64,000 nt of DNA from Capsicum annuum (lineage: Eukaryota; Streptophyta; Magnoliopsida; Solanales; Solanaceae): assembly GCF_002878395.1 (NCBI RefSeq), contig NC_061121.1:49822945-49886944 (forward strand), read 5' to 3'. Shown here one piece after another: positions 23,178 to 35,158 of the stretch. A program made the position numbers and the translations under genes. Position 1 is the first letter of the stretch; each line of letters begins with the position of its first letter. The notes beneath the pieces were generated by a model that worked only from the letters and a program-made list of their open reading frames with translations, made no database searches and was not told where the DNA came from.

Positions 23178-24487
23178 TTTTTTATTGGCAAAAATTCAAA
23201 TATAGGTAACTTTTAATCCATAATTACAAGACATAGGTAAAGTTTTCATAATTACAAAACATAGATATACCTTAAATCCCTCCCTTCTCTCCCTCTTTCT
23301 CGCCTCTCTTCTCCTTTTCTCTCCCATCTCTCTCCCCTTTCTCATTCTTTTATTTTTTATAATTTCAAGAATTATATATTTGTATATATACTGTGCAAAA
23401 TATATATGTACACATTCAATATACATTCTGCAAATGTATATATACAGATATATAGTTATACAATTGCAAAAAAAATAGGTGTACATATACAATTAACAAC
23501 TTATACATACACGACTTATACAATTGACTTACACATATACGATTTATATAATTGATTTATACATATACGACTTATATAATTACATCATATATATATAATT
23601 AATATTCAACTTATATATATACACATAAATAATTGACACATAATATACAATTGATAACAATTTAGCTGTATTAAAAAAATAACGATTGAATTAAAAAAAA
23701 TAATTTGTATATTTGTATATACATTATGTAAAATGTATATGTACACATTCAACATACATTCTGCAAAATGTATATATATAGATATATAGTTATTTAATAT
23801 ACACCATGATAATATACAAACATTCAGATATACAATTGAAAAAAAAAAGAAATTATCTGTACATATACAATTAACAACTTATACATATATGCCTTATATA
23901 ATTGACATATACAATTGACATGTATGACTTATACATATATGACTTATACAATTGACTTATACATATACAACTTATACAATTGACTTGTACATATACGACT
24001 TATACAATTACATCATATATACAATTACTATACAACTTATACATATACGCACACATAATATACAAGCGATAACAATTAAGTCGAATTAAGAAAATCTTCT
24101 GTGAAAAAATACAGCGAATGTGTAGGAAAAAACACAAAATATCAAAAATTTGGAAGAAGAAATAGAAAGAAAAATATTCTTTGATAAATGTTAAAATAAA
24201 CTTTGAGATCTGTTGAATTAGGAGGAATACATACTATCGCTAAAACATCAGATAAAAGAATGACCTATTGCCGCTAAACACTCCAATCAGCTAAGAGATA
24301 AAACAAAAAATTAATTATGAGAGAGAAAGTTTTACTTGCCTTTGATATATACATTAACCATACTATGTAATTATTAAAAATTATTAACTATGAATTGTAA
24401 TTTTCTAAAACATTAACCATACCATGTAATTATTAAGTTATTTTATCTACAATGTGTAATTTTTTTTATTTATTTATGATAATAGGA
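23178..24487. mobile_element. Probable insertion splitting the ~110-bp array; AT-rich, contains TATACATATACGACTTATA repeats
   Basis: One array unit is left at 23121-23177 and the array resumes at 24490, so the 1.3 kb between looks inserted. It holds many copies of 'acttatacatatacgactt' and 'atacaattgac' (23480-24060) and a pyrimidine-rich stretch at 23275-23345. Its two ends share loosely similar words (ataattacaa.., ataggta..) in inverted order but no clear terminal repeat could be set by eye. Confidence 0.4.
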
Positions 24488-24489
24488 TC

Positions 24490-25500
24490 TAGCCCAAAAA
24501 CTTTCAAACAACAAGTCATATTTCATGGACAAGAGTTGACACTACCATATTGTATTTTGATTTATGAGATGTTCTATAACTATTGCCTTAGAGGCAAGAC
24601 TTAATCTAAGGACTTTCAAATAAAAAGTTATGCCCCATGGACAAGAGTTGACACTACCACATTGTGTTTGCTTTATGAAATGTTCTATAACTCTTGCCTT
24701 AAAGGCAAAACTTAGCCGAAGGACTTTTAAACAAATTATGTCCCATAGGCAATAATTGATACAACCAAATTGTGTTTTGATTTATGAAATGTCCTATAAC
24801 ACTTACCTTAGAGGCAAGACTTAGCCCAAGGATTTTCAAACAATAAACTACGCTCCATGACCAAGAGTTGACACTACCATATTGTGTCTTGTTGAGATAC
24901 TCCATAGCTGTTTCCTTAGAGGCAAGACTTAGCCCAAGGACTTTCAAACAATAAGTTATGCCTATGGGTTAGTGTTGACACTACCATATTATATCTTGAT
25001 TTATGAGATGCTCTATAACTCTTACCTCAAAGGCAAGACTTAGTCTGCCAAAGAAACAAGTTATGCCCCACCGGCAAGGGTTGACACTACTATATTGTGT
25101 CGTGATTTATGAAATGTTCTACAGCTCTTGCCTTAGAGGCAAGAATAAACACAGACTTTCAAACAATATTTTACGCCCCATTGGTAAGAGTTGACACTAT
25201 CACATTGTATCTTAATTTATGAGATGCTCAATAACTCTTGCCTTAGAGACAAAACTTGGCCCAAGAAGTTTTAGACAACAAGTTACGCCCCATGTGCAAG
25301 AGTTGACACTACCATTTTGTGTCTTGACTTATGAGATGCTTTATAACTCTTGCCTTAGAGGAAAAACTTTGTTCAAGAACTTTCAAACAAGAAGTTATGT
25401 CTCATGGGCAAGAGTCGACAAAACCACATTGTGTCTAGATTTATGAGATGTTCTATAACTTTTATCTTAGAGGCAAGACTTAAACCAAGAACTTTCACGC
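24490..25500. repeat. Tandem array, ~110 bp unit, nine copies
   Basis: Each unit contains TTCAAACAACAAGTTATGCC, CCATGGGCAAGAGTTGACAC, TACCACATTGTGTCTTGATT and TATGAGATGTTCTATAACTC, then TTGCCTTAGAGGCAAGACTT. The 'gttgacac' anchors fall about 105-116 bases apart. TTGCCTTAGAGGCAAG is a small palindrome repeated in every unit. Copies differ by 10-20 percent by eye. No reading frame survives through the array. Confidence 0.85.
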
Positions 25501-25559
25501 ACTTAAGTTTACTTCGATGTCAAAGAAAGAAGATACTCTTTGAGAATTATCCAACTTTC

Positions 25560-26010
25560 TGTTCATTAGCAAAGAATAATATGAGTCGAGCAAAAAGAAA
25601 AAAGAGAAGGAAAGAAAGAGGAAAAAAATAAAGATCAAGAAAAAAAGAAAAAAAAAAGAAAAAGAGAAGAAAAAAAAAGGTCAAGAAAAAAGATATAGGT
25701 TCAAAAAAATAAAAATAAAATAAATATAAAGTTTGAGAAAAATAACAAAAATAGAAAGAGAACAGAAAAAAATAATGGTTGATACAAAAGAATTAGAAAA
25801 AGAAAGAAATGAAACATAAATAATGTTTGAGAAAAATAAGAGAAGGAAAAACTAAAAAATAAAAAAATAAAGGTCGAGAAAAATGAATTAAAATAAGAAA
25901 AATAAATTAAAATTAAAAGAAGAAGAAAAAAAGAGAAAAGAAAAATTAAAATAAAGAAATAATAATAATAATAATAATAATAAATAGAAGTTGAGAGATA
26001 AATGAGCATG
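25560..26010. repeat. Purine-rich low-complexity tract ending in (AAT)n
   Basis: A/G-dominated DNA with repeated 'aaagaaaaag' and 'ggtcaagaaaaa' words and an AAT run at about 25963-25983. Open frames on either strand are composition artefacts. Confidence 0.7.
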
Positions 26011-26705
26011 AAAAGTATAAAAATATTTGAGGTTAGAGAGACAACAAGGTACTTGTCCTATACATCAAAAGGAAAAAAATACTAATTTCCAAAGACTTTT
26101 TTTATGAGGTATAAAAAAATAAAGTCACCCACTATAAGGATCATTTCATGTAATTTCCTGCTCGTCAACTAAATGTGTTACAAGACGAAACCAATTAGTT
26201 TCACAATTAAGAAAAATTAGAAAAGAAAGAGAACATATAGAATATAATAATTACTAAAGTTGTATAAGTAATCAGAGATCTCAATTTTAAGTTTTGAATC
26301 AAAATATTTCTAGTAGAAAATGCTACTCTCAAATAAATTTTATTCAAAGTAAATTTAAATTAATCGAACTTCAATCGGGTGAGAAATAAAAAAAAATTGT
26401 GTTAGAAATGGTGGAATAGAAACTTGTATTAGAAATAATACTTAAAAGCTATCCGATAAATCGTTACTACACAAATATCCACCTAGCCGTAAGCCTGAAT
26501 TACAGATTGTTTGGGTTAAAAGGTCTTTTGGATAAAGTTGAGACGTCACATATTTAAAGTTGTTTCAAGGCGAATAACATAAAATTTAAATAACAATACC
26601 CAAATAGCATTTCAGATGCAAATTAATCTTGTAGTGTGCAGAGGCACAACATGATGGAATCTGAGCAACCAAAACAAATCTTCCAATAAGCAAAAGTATG
26701 AGCCT
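26011..26705. other. 3' flank of the WAT1-related gene
   Basis: AT-rich sequence just downstream (minus strand) of the stop codon. It should hold the 3' UTR and poly(A) site; no single signal stands out. No other gene was seen. Confidence 0.4.
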
Positions 26706-26859
26706 TCATAGATTAACCTCATGATCATTTGTTTTGTCTTGTAATAATGACATCTTGTTGTTGTTTGATCCAAAACTCTTATTTTTCTTTTCCCATTCTT
26801 TAGCTTTTCCCCATATCACTGAGTAAAATCCAGGTACAATTATGGCTGATCCGACCAAA
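26706..26859 (-). CDS. WAT1-related gene, exon 7 (last)
   Basis: Begins after TGGGTGCAG at 26860 and encodes [20 protein letters not shown] followed by a hydrophilic tail, ending EVNL and TGA at 26706-26708. The charged, Asn/Lys-rich tail is cytosolic in family members. Confidence 0.9.
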
Positions 26860-29800
26860 CTGCACCCAAACAATTAGAGATCGTTGATAATGTATTAGAA
26901 AAAATAACTGCATGCATTAACTTTGTTTATCACTAGTACCTTATTTAGTACTATAATTTTTTCAAACTTAAGTATAACTTGACATTAAGGTATTAGTAAT
27001 GCAAAGGGTTCTAAGGTTAAAGATACAAGTAATTCTAGGGGTTCTAATGATTAAATGATACAGTTACCTTCAAAAACTTTTCGACATCCTTTCATCATAT
27101 ATGTGGAGGATATTTTTATAAATAATTTTTTTTAAGAAAATTATGCAGTGCATGTCATTTTTGATACACCAAATCAAGCACTACATGAATAAAATATCAA
27201 CATAACTAATGTAAGTATAACTAATACAAACATCAATAATGTAAGCATTATTAGTACACTATTTTTATATACTCCACCAGATGATTCATGTACAAAAAGG
27301 TCAATGATTTTTCTGGCTCATTTATGGGCCATTTAGATATGGTTCATACTTTAAAAGTACAAGTATAAAATTTCGGAGCGAGAAAATACTAAACTGTCAT
27401 TTAATATTTATAAATTTTAACATTTTCTCGTAAGTTTTTTTATTTGCGCCCAAAAAATTTTAAATTCGTGCCTAACTTTTTCACTAGAAAGAGTCTTACA
27501 AAAAGAGAGTAAAAAGAACATGTGTAATTTACCTTCCAACATGGATAGTTTCACCCATGAATAAGCTAGCAGCCATTGCAAACACAATACCAAGTGGATG
27601 AAACATGACTACAAAGAGAGGTCCTCTTCTCTTCACAACCCATGAGTTTATACTCAGTTGGAATACACTTCCAAACACGGCCTGCACTAACACAAAAAGA
27701 CAACCCTCTTATTTTTGAAAATAATAATAAAAATAATAATGCAGGTTTCTTTAAAAAAAAGCCTGGTCAGTGGTGGGAACAGATGTCACTAGTGCAGTTT
27801 TGCAATTCTTCAGCACTTGTAAAATGTATAATTCTATTAACTACACTTCAGTCACTCTTATACCTAAGGTGGATAATCTTACAACAATTGGTGAGTATAG
27901 ACCTATCTCTTGTTGTTCCGCTATCTATAAGATCATTTTCAGGGCAATTACATCAAAGCTACAACAGGTGATGAATTTCTTGGTGGATACTAATCAAGCA
28001 GCCTCTGTACCTGATCGAGCATTGAATGAAAATATCATACTCAATCATGAGTTAGTGAGAGGGTATGGTAGAAAGGGTATCTCAAAGATATGTATGATTA
28101 AGATAGACATGAATAAGACTTGTGACTCCTTGGAGTGGAATTTCTTAGAATAGGTTCTTATAGAGCTAAAATTCCCTGACTTGGTAATCAAATAGATTAT
28201 GCAATGTGTTACAACTGTTACTCTGTGATGGTTAATGGGAAATCCACTAGACCTTTCCATGCTAAGAGGGGAATTAGGCAAAGAGATCCTCTGTCTCGTT
28301 ATCTGTTTGTACTAGCTATGGACTACCTCATCAGGAAACTTAAGAGCTTACACAATCATCCTAGATGCAGACCACAAAAAATTGTACACTTTAACTTTGC
28401 TGATGACTTCCTGTTGTTTTGCAGGAGTGATTTGAAATCTGTGAAGTGCTTACATTCCTGTTTGGAGATGTTTTCACATGCCTTAGGCGTAATAGCAAAT
28501 ACTGGAAAGAGTGTTGTATATTTTGGAGGAGTTAAACAAAATTCATGGGATCATATTTTGTAGGAACTTCAATTTGCAAAGGGTGAATTGCCTTTTAGGT
28601 ACCTTGGGGTGCCTTTAAGCACTAAGAAATTATCTGCGGTGCAATGCAAATCACTTGTTGACAAGATGTTGAGTATAATAACTAGTTGGACAACACGGTT
28701 TCTTTCTTATGTTGGGAGGATCAGCTGATCAAGAGTGTTCTATTTGCAATACAAATTTTCTTGTCATAAGTTTTCTGTCTATCTAAGAAGATTGTACAGG
28801 TTATAGAGGGTATATGCAGAAGATTCATGTGGACAGGATCTGCTGAAGCTTCAAAGAAAGCCTTGATTGCTTGGGAAAAGTTATGTTGTCCCAAATATAG
28901 TGGAGGTTTGAATTTTTTTGGATGTCTACACCTGAAACAAAGCGGCTATAGGTAAGTGTTTGTGGAACCTATGTTAAAAAAAAGACAAGCTATGAGTGGA
29001 GTGGTTCAATATATACCGTGGGACTGAAGGAGTATGGGGAATACATGCTAGCTATGTTCATGACTATTCAAAAATGTCTACGGGTGCGTGTCGGATCCTC
29101 CAAAAATAGTGTATTTTTGAAGGATCTGACACGGGTGCGGCAACATTTTTGGAGAGAGTCCGAGCAACTTAGGTTTAGATAGATGTTAGATTTTTGTGTG
29201 TTCAGTAAACCATGGGGCTTCTTTGTCCATGGTTGCTGATTTCCCTTGCTATGTAGTGATCAATTGCTAAATAAAATGTTTTACTTACCAATACTAATAC
29301 TAATAATAATAATAATAAAATTAAAAAAAAATTATATACACATTTTTAGATCGAAGAAGTTTTTATATTATCAGGTCATCCAACAAAATAAAAAGGTAAG
29401 TTTTGGTAATTTTGAGAATAAGATAGATTACATGCTACACAAATAGCACGACTGACTATGTAATTATTACCTTATTTATATATATTTTTTTTAAAAGGGC
29501 AATTCAATGCACTAAAGCTCATGTTATGTGAAAAAAAAAACTTCAAAGAATGAAAGAGCAAGAATTGAAAATTCTCTTCGTATTATTGTGTGTCATACCA
29601 TACAGATTACCATCGTATTTATACACAGAAAAACTAAAAAAGAAAAACCTAAAAGAATATTGTGAGCTGTCATTCTAGAATATTCTGCCTAAACCGCCTC
29701 TAACTTATTCTGAAGATAAAAAAAAATCAACTAAATGTATACATGAATGGAAAAAATAAAAATAACCCTAAGACACGTAATTATTTCTCTAGCAACACCC

Positions 29801-32800
29801 TCTCTCAAGTTGATGACCGGTGATCAACTATCTTTAGGGCCCAATATGACTGATGACTGATGACTTTTAGGGCGCATCTACTATCTTTATTTCTCTTCTT
29901 TTAGAAGCAGTAGAAACAGTGCAATTATTTTCTCCAGCAACACCCTCTCTCAAGTTGATGACCGGTGATCGGACTTGCAACTTGTGCAATAAAGATCGAT
30001 GAAGAGGCCCTGCCAATGCCTTAGTGAACAGGTCATCTAGCCGAGAAGAAGAAGGAACAAAAGATAAGGAAATAAGACCGTCGAGGAGTTTTCACGAATG
30101 AAATGGCAATCAAGCGCAATATGTTTGGTTCGTTCATGAAAAGGGGATTTTGAGCAATATGAATGGCTGCCTGACTATCACAACTAATGGGCACTGGGAA
30201 GGAGGGATTAACAGTCAAGTCTTAAAGCAAACGAACAATCCAGGTAATTTCAGCGACAAGGCGACGCATAGACTGATACTCAGCTTCGGCAGAAGAGAGT
30301 GCAACAATCGGCTGTTTCTTCAATTTCTAGGAAATTGGACAACCCCCAAGACTAAAAAAAACCGCTAACAGATCGACGAGAATCTAAACATGTAGCCCAA
30401 TCGGAGTCGCAAAATGCTTGTATTTTAAAACAAGGATCTGGAGACAAATAAAGCCCCAATCCTGGATCTTTGCTCAGGTAACACAAAGCATGATAATCCG
30501 CCTTAAGATGTCCAGTACAAGGATTCTGCATATATTGGCTGAGAGTTTGTACAGTATAAGCTCGATCAAGCCTAGTATTGGTAAAAAAAAATTCAGCTTT
30601 CCCAGAAGTCGCCGATAAAATGTTGGATCTGATAGAGGCTCACCAGAGGTGGAAGAAATTTTAAAACTTGGATCCAAAGGAGTAGAAGCAGTGTGACAAC
30701 CCTCACAGTTTCAGTTAGAAGTTCTAAGGAAAATTTCCTCTGGGTAATGATCATCCCTCCATTTTCTCGTACTAATTCCATTCCTAAGAAATAATGGGCT
30801 TCTCCCAAATCTTTTATCTTAAATTCAGAATGTAGAAATCCTTTGATCTCACAAATTTCTTTTGTATTATTTCCAGTGATCAATATATCGTTGACATAAA
30901 TGGCCAAAATAGTCACAAGATCCCCTGTCAATTTGAAAAAAAAAAAGAGTAATCGTTGAGAGAAAAATGAAAGTCTCTAGTGCCCAGGGCAGAAAATAAA
31001 CGAGCATACCACTGATGAGATGCCTGCTTTAGCCTATAAAGCGATTTGCGTAGTCGGCATACATTATTGGAATAAGGTAGTGTCAATCCTGGGGGAAATC
31101 TCATGTATATTTCCTCATCAAGATCGCCATGAAGAAACGCATTGTTTACGTCAAGTTGGCAAACTTTTCAATCCCTTTTTACCGCAATTGATAAAAGACA
31201 TCTGATAGTAGTGATTTTTACTACGGGAGAGAAAGTTTTGGTGTAATCAATCTCTTCCCTTTGTGTATCTCCCTGAATCACTAAACGAGCCTTCAATCAT
31301 TCTAAAGAACCATCTGGCTTTAATTTCACTTTATACACCCATTTGCAATGCAATGCTTTCTTTCCATATGGTAATTCGACTATGTCCCAAGTACTATTAG
31401 AATCTAAAGCCTCAAGTTCATTAGCCATGGAAGTGCTCCAACCGGGATGCATTATCTCATGAGCGTAGGAGGAAGGTTCATTGATTTGACAGATAGAATT
31501 AACTAAAACCTGATTAGAACAATTAAAGCAGAAAAAGAGGAATAATGTAATGAAAAAAAAGGTGGATTAGGAGAAATGACAGAATAAGAATTTGCACAAA
31601 TGTAATTTGATAAATACCTAGGTCTTTGAGGAACCCTTTGTGATTGTCGTAGCAAAGCACCTTGTTCTGAAGGTAACACTAGAGTGGCATCTATAGAGCC
31701 AATAGGAGAAGGACTAGATAAAGTAGGTGAGGAAGATGAGAGATCATGAGAGTCATTGGCATTGAGAATAGTACATGGATGAGGAAACACCAAAGTATCT
31801 TCTATATCTACGGGAAAACATTGAGGAAATAATGTGTACATAGGTTTAGAAGAGGCAAAAGGAAAAATATTTTTGACAAACCGGACATTTCTTGAAATAA
31901 TGAACTGATTGTTATGTAGCTGGAGAATTTTGTAGCCTTTTTTTCCAAAAGGGTACCCCAAAAATATTCCAAGGAAAGCTCTGGGACTAAGCTTGTCCCT
32001 GTTTTTAGAAAGACTAGATACAAAACATAAAAACCCAAAAGGTTTAAGAAAATTATAATTGGGAACAGTTCCAAATAAAATCTGATATGGGGATTTCTGT
32101 TTCAATATAGAGGATGGAAATCTATTGATCAAATATGTAGCGGTGAGAAGACAATCACCCCAAAATCTTTTAGGAGCTTGAGACTGAAATAATAAAGCTC
32201 TACATGTTTCCAAGAGGTGTCTATACTTTTTCTAAACTACACCATTCTGTTGTGGTGTTTCCATACAAGAAGTTTGATGTAAAATAACCTTTGAGTGAAA
32301 AAACTCTTTAGGATCATTCCCTGTTCCCAATTCAAATGCATTATCAGATCGGATGCTCTTAATCTTGGTAGAAAATTGTTTTTCAATTAGAGATATGAAA
32401 TTTTGTAAATTAGGGAATGCATTAGGCTTAGTAGATAAAAGAAAAGTTCAAGTATGTCTTGAGAAATCATCTACTATAGTTAAAAAATATTTTTCTCCTT
32501 TATATGTAGGAATCTTATAGGGCCCCCAAATGTCTATGTAGATTAGTTCAAAACAATACTTTGTTCCAATGGTACTTTTAGGAAAAGATGGTTTGGTTTG
32601 TTTCGCCATAGGACATATAGAACAAGGAAACTCCATTTTTTCACAACAATTTAACTTCAACTGATGTATGTGCTTCATAGCATCAAAATTCAAGTGTCCT
32701 AATCTATTGTGCCACAAAATAATACTGGAAGAAGCTGAATAAACAAGAATATTTTTATTGATATTTCTGCTGGAAAGAGCAGTACAACCATTGCTTAAAA

Positions 32801-35099
32801 CAATATCATCCTTTTGACAGGTTGATTTAGGAGACAAACTAGACTTAAACTCTAGACTAGAATTCAAAGAAATTAGAGATAAAGATTTCTGAGGAATAAG
32901 CTGCATATGGGATGTGTAATCCTTCATCACATAGAGGCTTGATAAAATATCACCAAGAACCAAATTCCTCTTCAAAAAAAGGGCCTGCATTGTACAGGTA
33001 GATTTAGAAAAGATAACGTCATAATCAAATTGATTACACAATTGAAAAACTGAGAGTAGACTATGTTTAAATGTGGGTACAAAAAGCATATTATGAATTT
33101 CAAGTTCAGGAGTGAGGTGTAGACTTCCCACACAGTCCACCTTCACCTTGAAGAAATTGGGTAAAATGACTAAAATTGGATATGAAAGAGTTAAGACATT
33201 GTGCAGTAAAGATTTATCAAATATCATGTGTTGAGATGCCCTAGAATCTATGATCCAAATGTGGTTAGTAATTTTAGAAAATAAAGATCGAAAAGTAAAG
33301 ACATGAAAACCATAATGCATACCCGCCAGATTTGCACTGGCCTCAGAAGTTGTTGTTGTAGAACCTGTTTGTACTGTTCTGAACATCTGAATTAATTTTT
33401 CACATTGCTCATTAGTGAATCCTTGATTGGTGACTATTTCATTGATAGTTCCTCCTTTGTTGAAGTCCTATTCAATGGTTGCATTAGCTTGATAACTCCC
33501 AAAATTTTCTTTTCTCTACCTGTTGAATTTAAAGTGTGCAGGATAACCAACAAGTTTATAACAGTCTTCTTTGAGATGTCCAGATTTCTTGCAATATTTG
33601 TAAAATAGATCATTCTTTTTATTCTCAGAACTTGAACTTCCTACTTGTCTCGTTGCCCTGTATTCTCCAGAATTCTTAGTAGTAGATAAATTTTGTCCAG
33701 AAATCATAAAGGCGGACGAGTCAGTAGTAAGAGAATTATTAGAATGAACTTCCCTTTGAGATTCTTCATGCAAAATTATAGAGTAAGCTTGAGCAGTGCT
33801 AGGAAGAGGCTTTATCATGAGAATGTTTCCTCTCACACCAGTAAAAGCATCATTAAGACCCATTAAAAATTGTATTAGTTGGTGGTCTTCACTCATTTTA
33901 ATATTGTGAGTCTTTGCTCCACAATCACAAGTACATTTGCAATTCATAAAGGTTTTTAGGAGTTTTAGCTGATCCCAAATTCTTTTCAATTTGGTAAAAT
34001 AGCTTACTATATCATTAGTACCTTGATTGACATTATTGAGCTCCCTTTGCAGCTGAAAAACCCTTGCTCCATCGGCTTGACCATATCGATCCTCTAGCTC
34101 AATCCAAAGCTCCCTATCTGTCTGAGAGTAAATTACGCTGTCAGAAATTTCCCTGCAAAGAGAGTTCAACAACCAAACAATGACCATGTCATTGCATCTC
34201 TTCCACTGCTCAAACAGTGGTGAATCCTCAGCAGGGCATTTACAATCTCCAGTGATGAATTCAAGCTTGTTTTTAGCCGAGAGCGAGATAAGCACTCCTC
34301 TCCTCCAATTTCCATAGCAACTATCATCAAAAGTTATGTTCAACAACAAAATACCTGGATTATCGAAAGGAGACAAGAAATAAAGATGACAATTGTCCAC
34401 TTGTAGAGATGTTGTCGATATAATTTTTTCAATGGGTGTTGATAAAGAAGAATCATCAATAGCATTAGACATGATTTGAGAGAAATTCAGAAAAAAGATG
34501 TATGCTTCTGTAGAAGCTTTGATACCATGAAAAGAAAACTTCAAAGAATAAAAGAGCAAGAATAGAAAATTCTCTTCGTATTATTGTGTGTCATACCACA
34601 TAGATTACCATCATATTTATACATAAAGAAAAACTAAAAAAGGAAAACCGAAAAGAATATTGTGAGCTGTCATTCTAGAATATTCTGCCTAAACCGCCTC
34701 TAACTTATTCTGAAGATAAAAAAAAATAAACTAAATATATACATGAATGGAAAAAATAAAAATAACCCTAAGACACGTACAGATGACAAGGCCTAATATG
34801 ACTGATGACTTTTAGCCCACATCTACTATCTTTATTTCTCTTCTTTTAGAAGCAGTAGAAATAGTGCAATTATTTTCTCTGGCAACATTATGTGTGGGGT
34901 TCGAGAAATAATGAACCACAAGGGTCTATTATCTATTATACGTAACATCACCTTATATTTATACAAGGAGCTATTTTCACAATTTAAACCTCTAACCTTA
35001 TGATTACATGACAACAATTTTACCAGTTACTCTAATGCTCTTCTTTAGAAGAAATAACACATTTATTTGTAAGGTGATTAAATAAATATTTTCTATATG

Positions 35100-35158
<59 letters not shown>

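Larger units (their letters stand above)
27745..29300 (+). mobile_element. 5'-truncated L1-type LINE fragment in intron 5
   Basis: Plus-strand reading in broken frames gives [49 protein letters not shown] and [15 protein letters not shown], the order of LINE reverse-transcriptase motifs with FADD at the catalytic position. [13 protein letters not shown] and the '[12 protein letters not shown]' segment follow, typical of plant L1 elements. The 5' half (endonuclease) is missing. Orientation is opposite to the host gene. The 3' end is near the AT-rich (AAT)n at 29296-29320. Confidence 0.85.
29529..34887 (-). mobile_element. Ty1/copia retrotransposon with TTATG target duplication, in intron 5
   Basis: LTRs are 29529-29942 and 34528-34887; both start TGAAAA and end CAACA. 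The duplication TTATG is at 29524-29528 and 34888-34892. The minus-strand primer site TGGTATCAAAGC (34516-34527) matches the usual tRNA-iMet type. The gag-pol order is complete on the minus strand, the same strand as the host gene, but is broken by stops. Confidence 0.93.

Noticed and set aside
25701..26009. Phe/Leu/Tyr-rich 102-residue frame
   Set aside because: Complement of a purine tract; low-complexity artefact, not a membrane protein.
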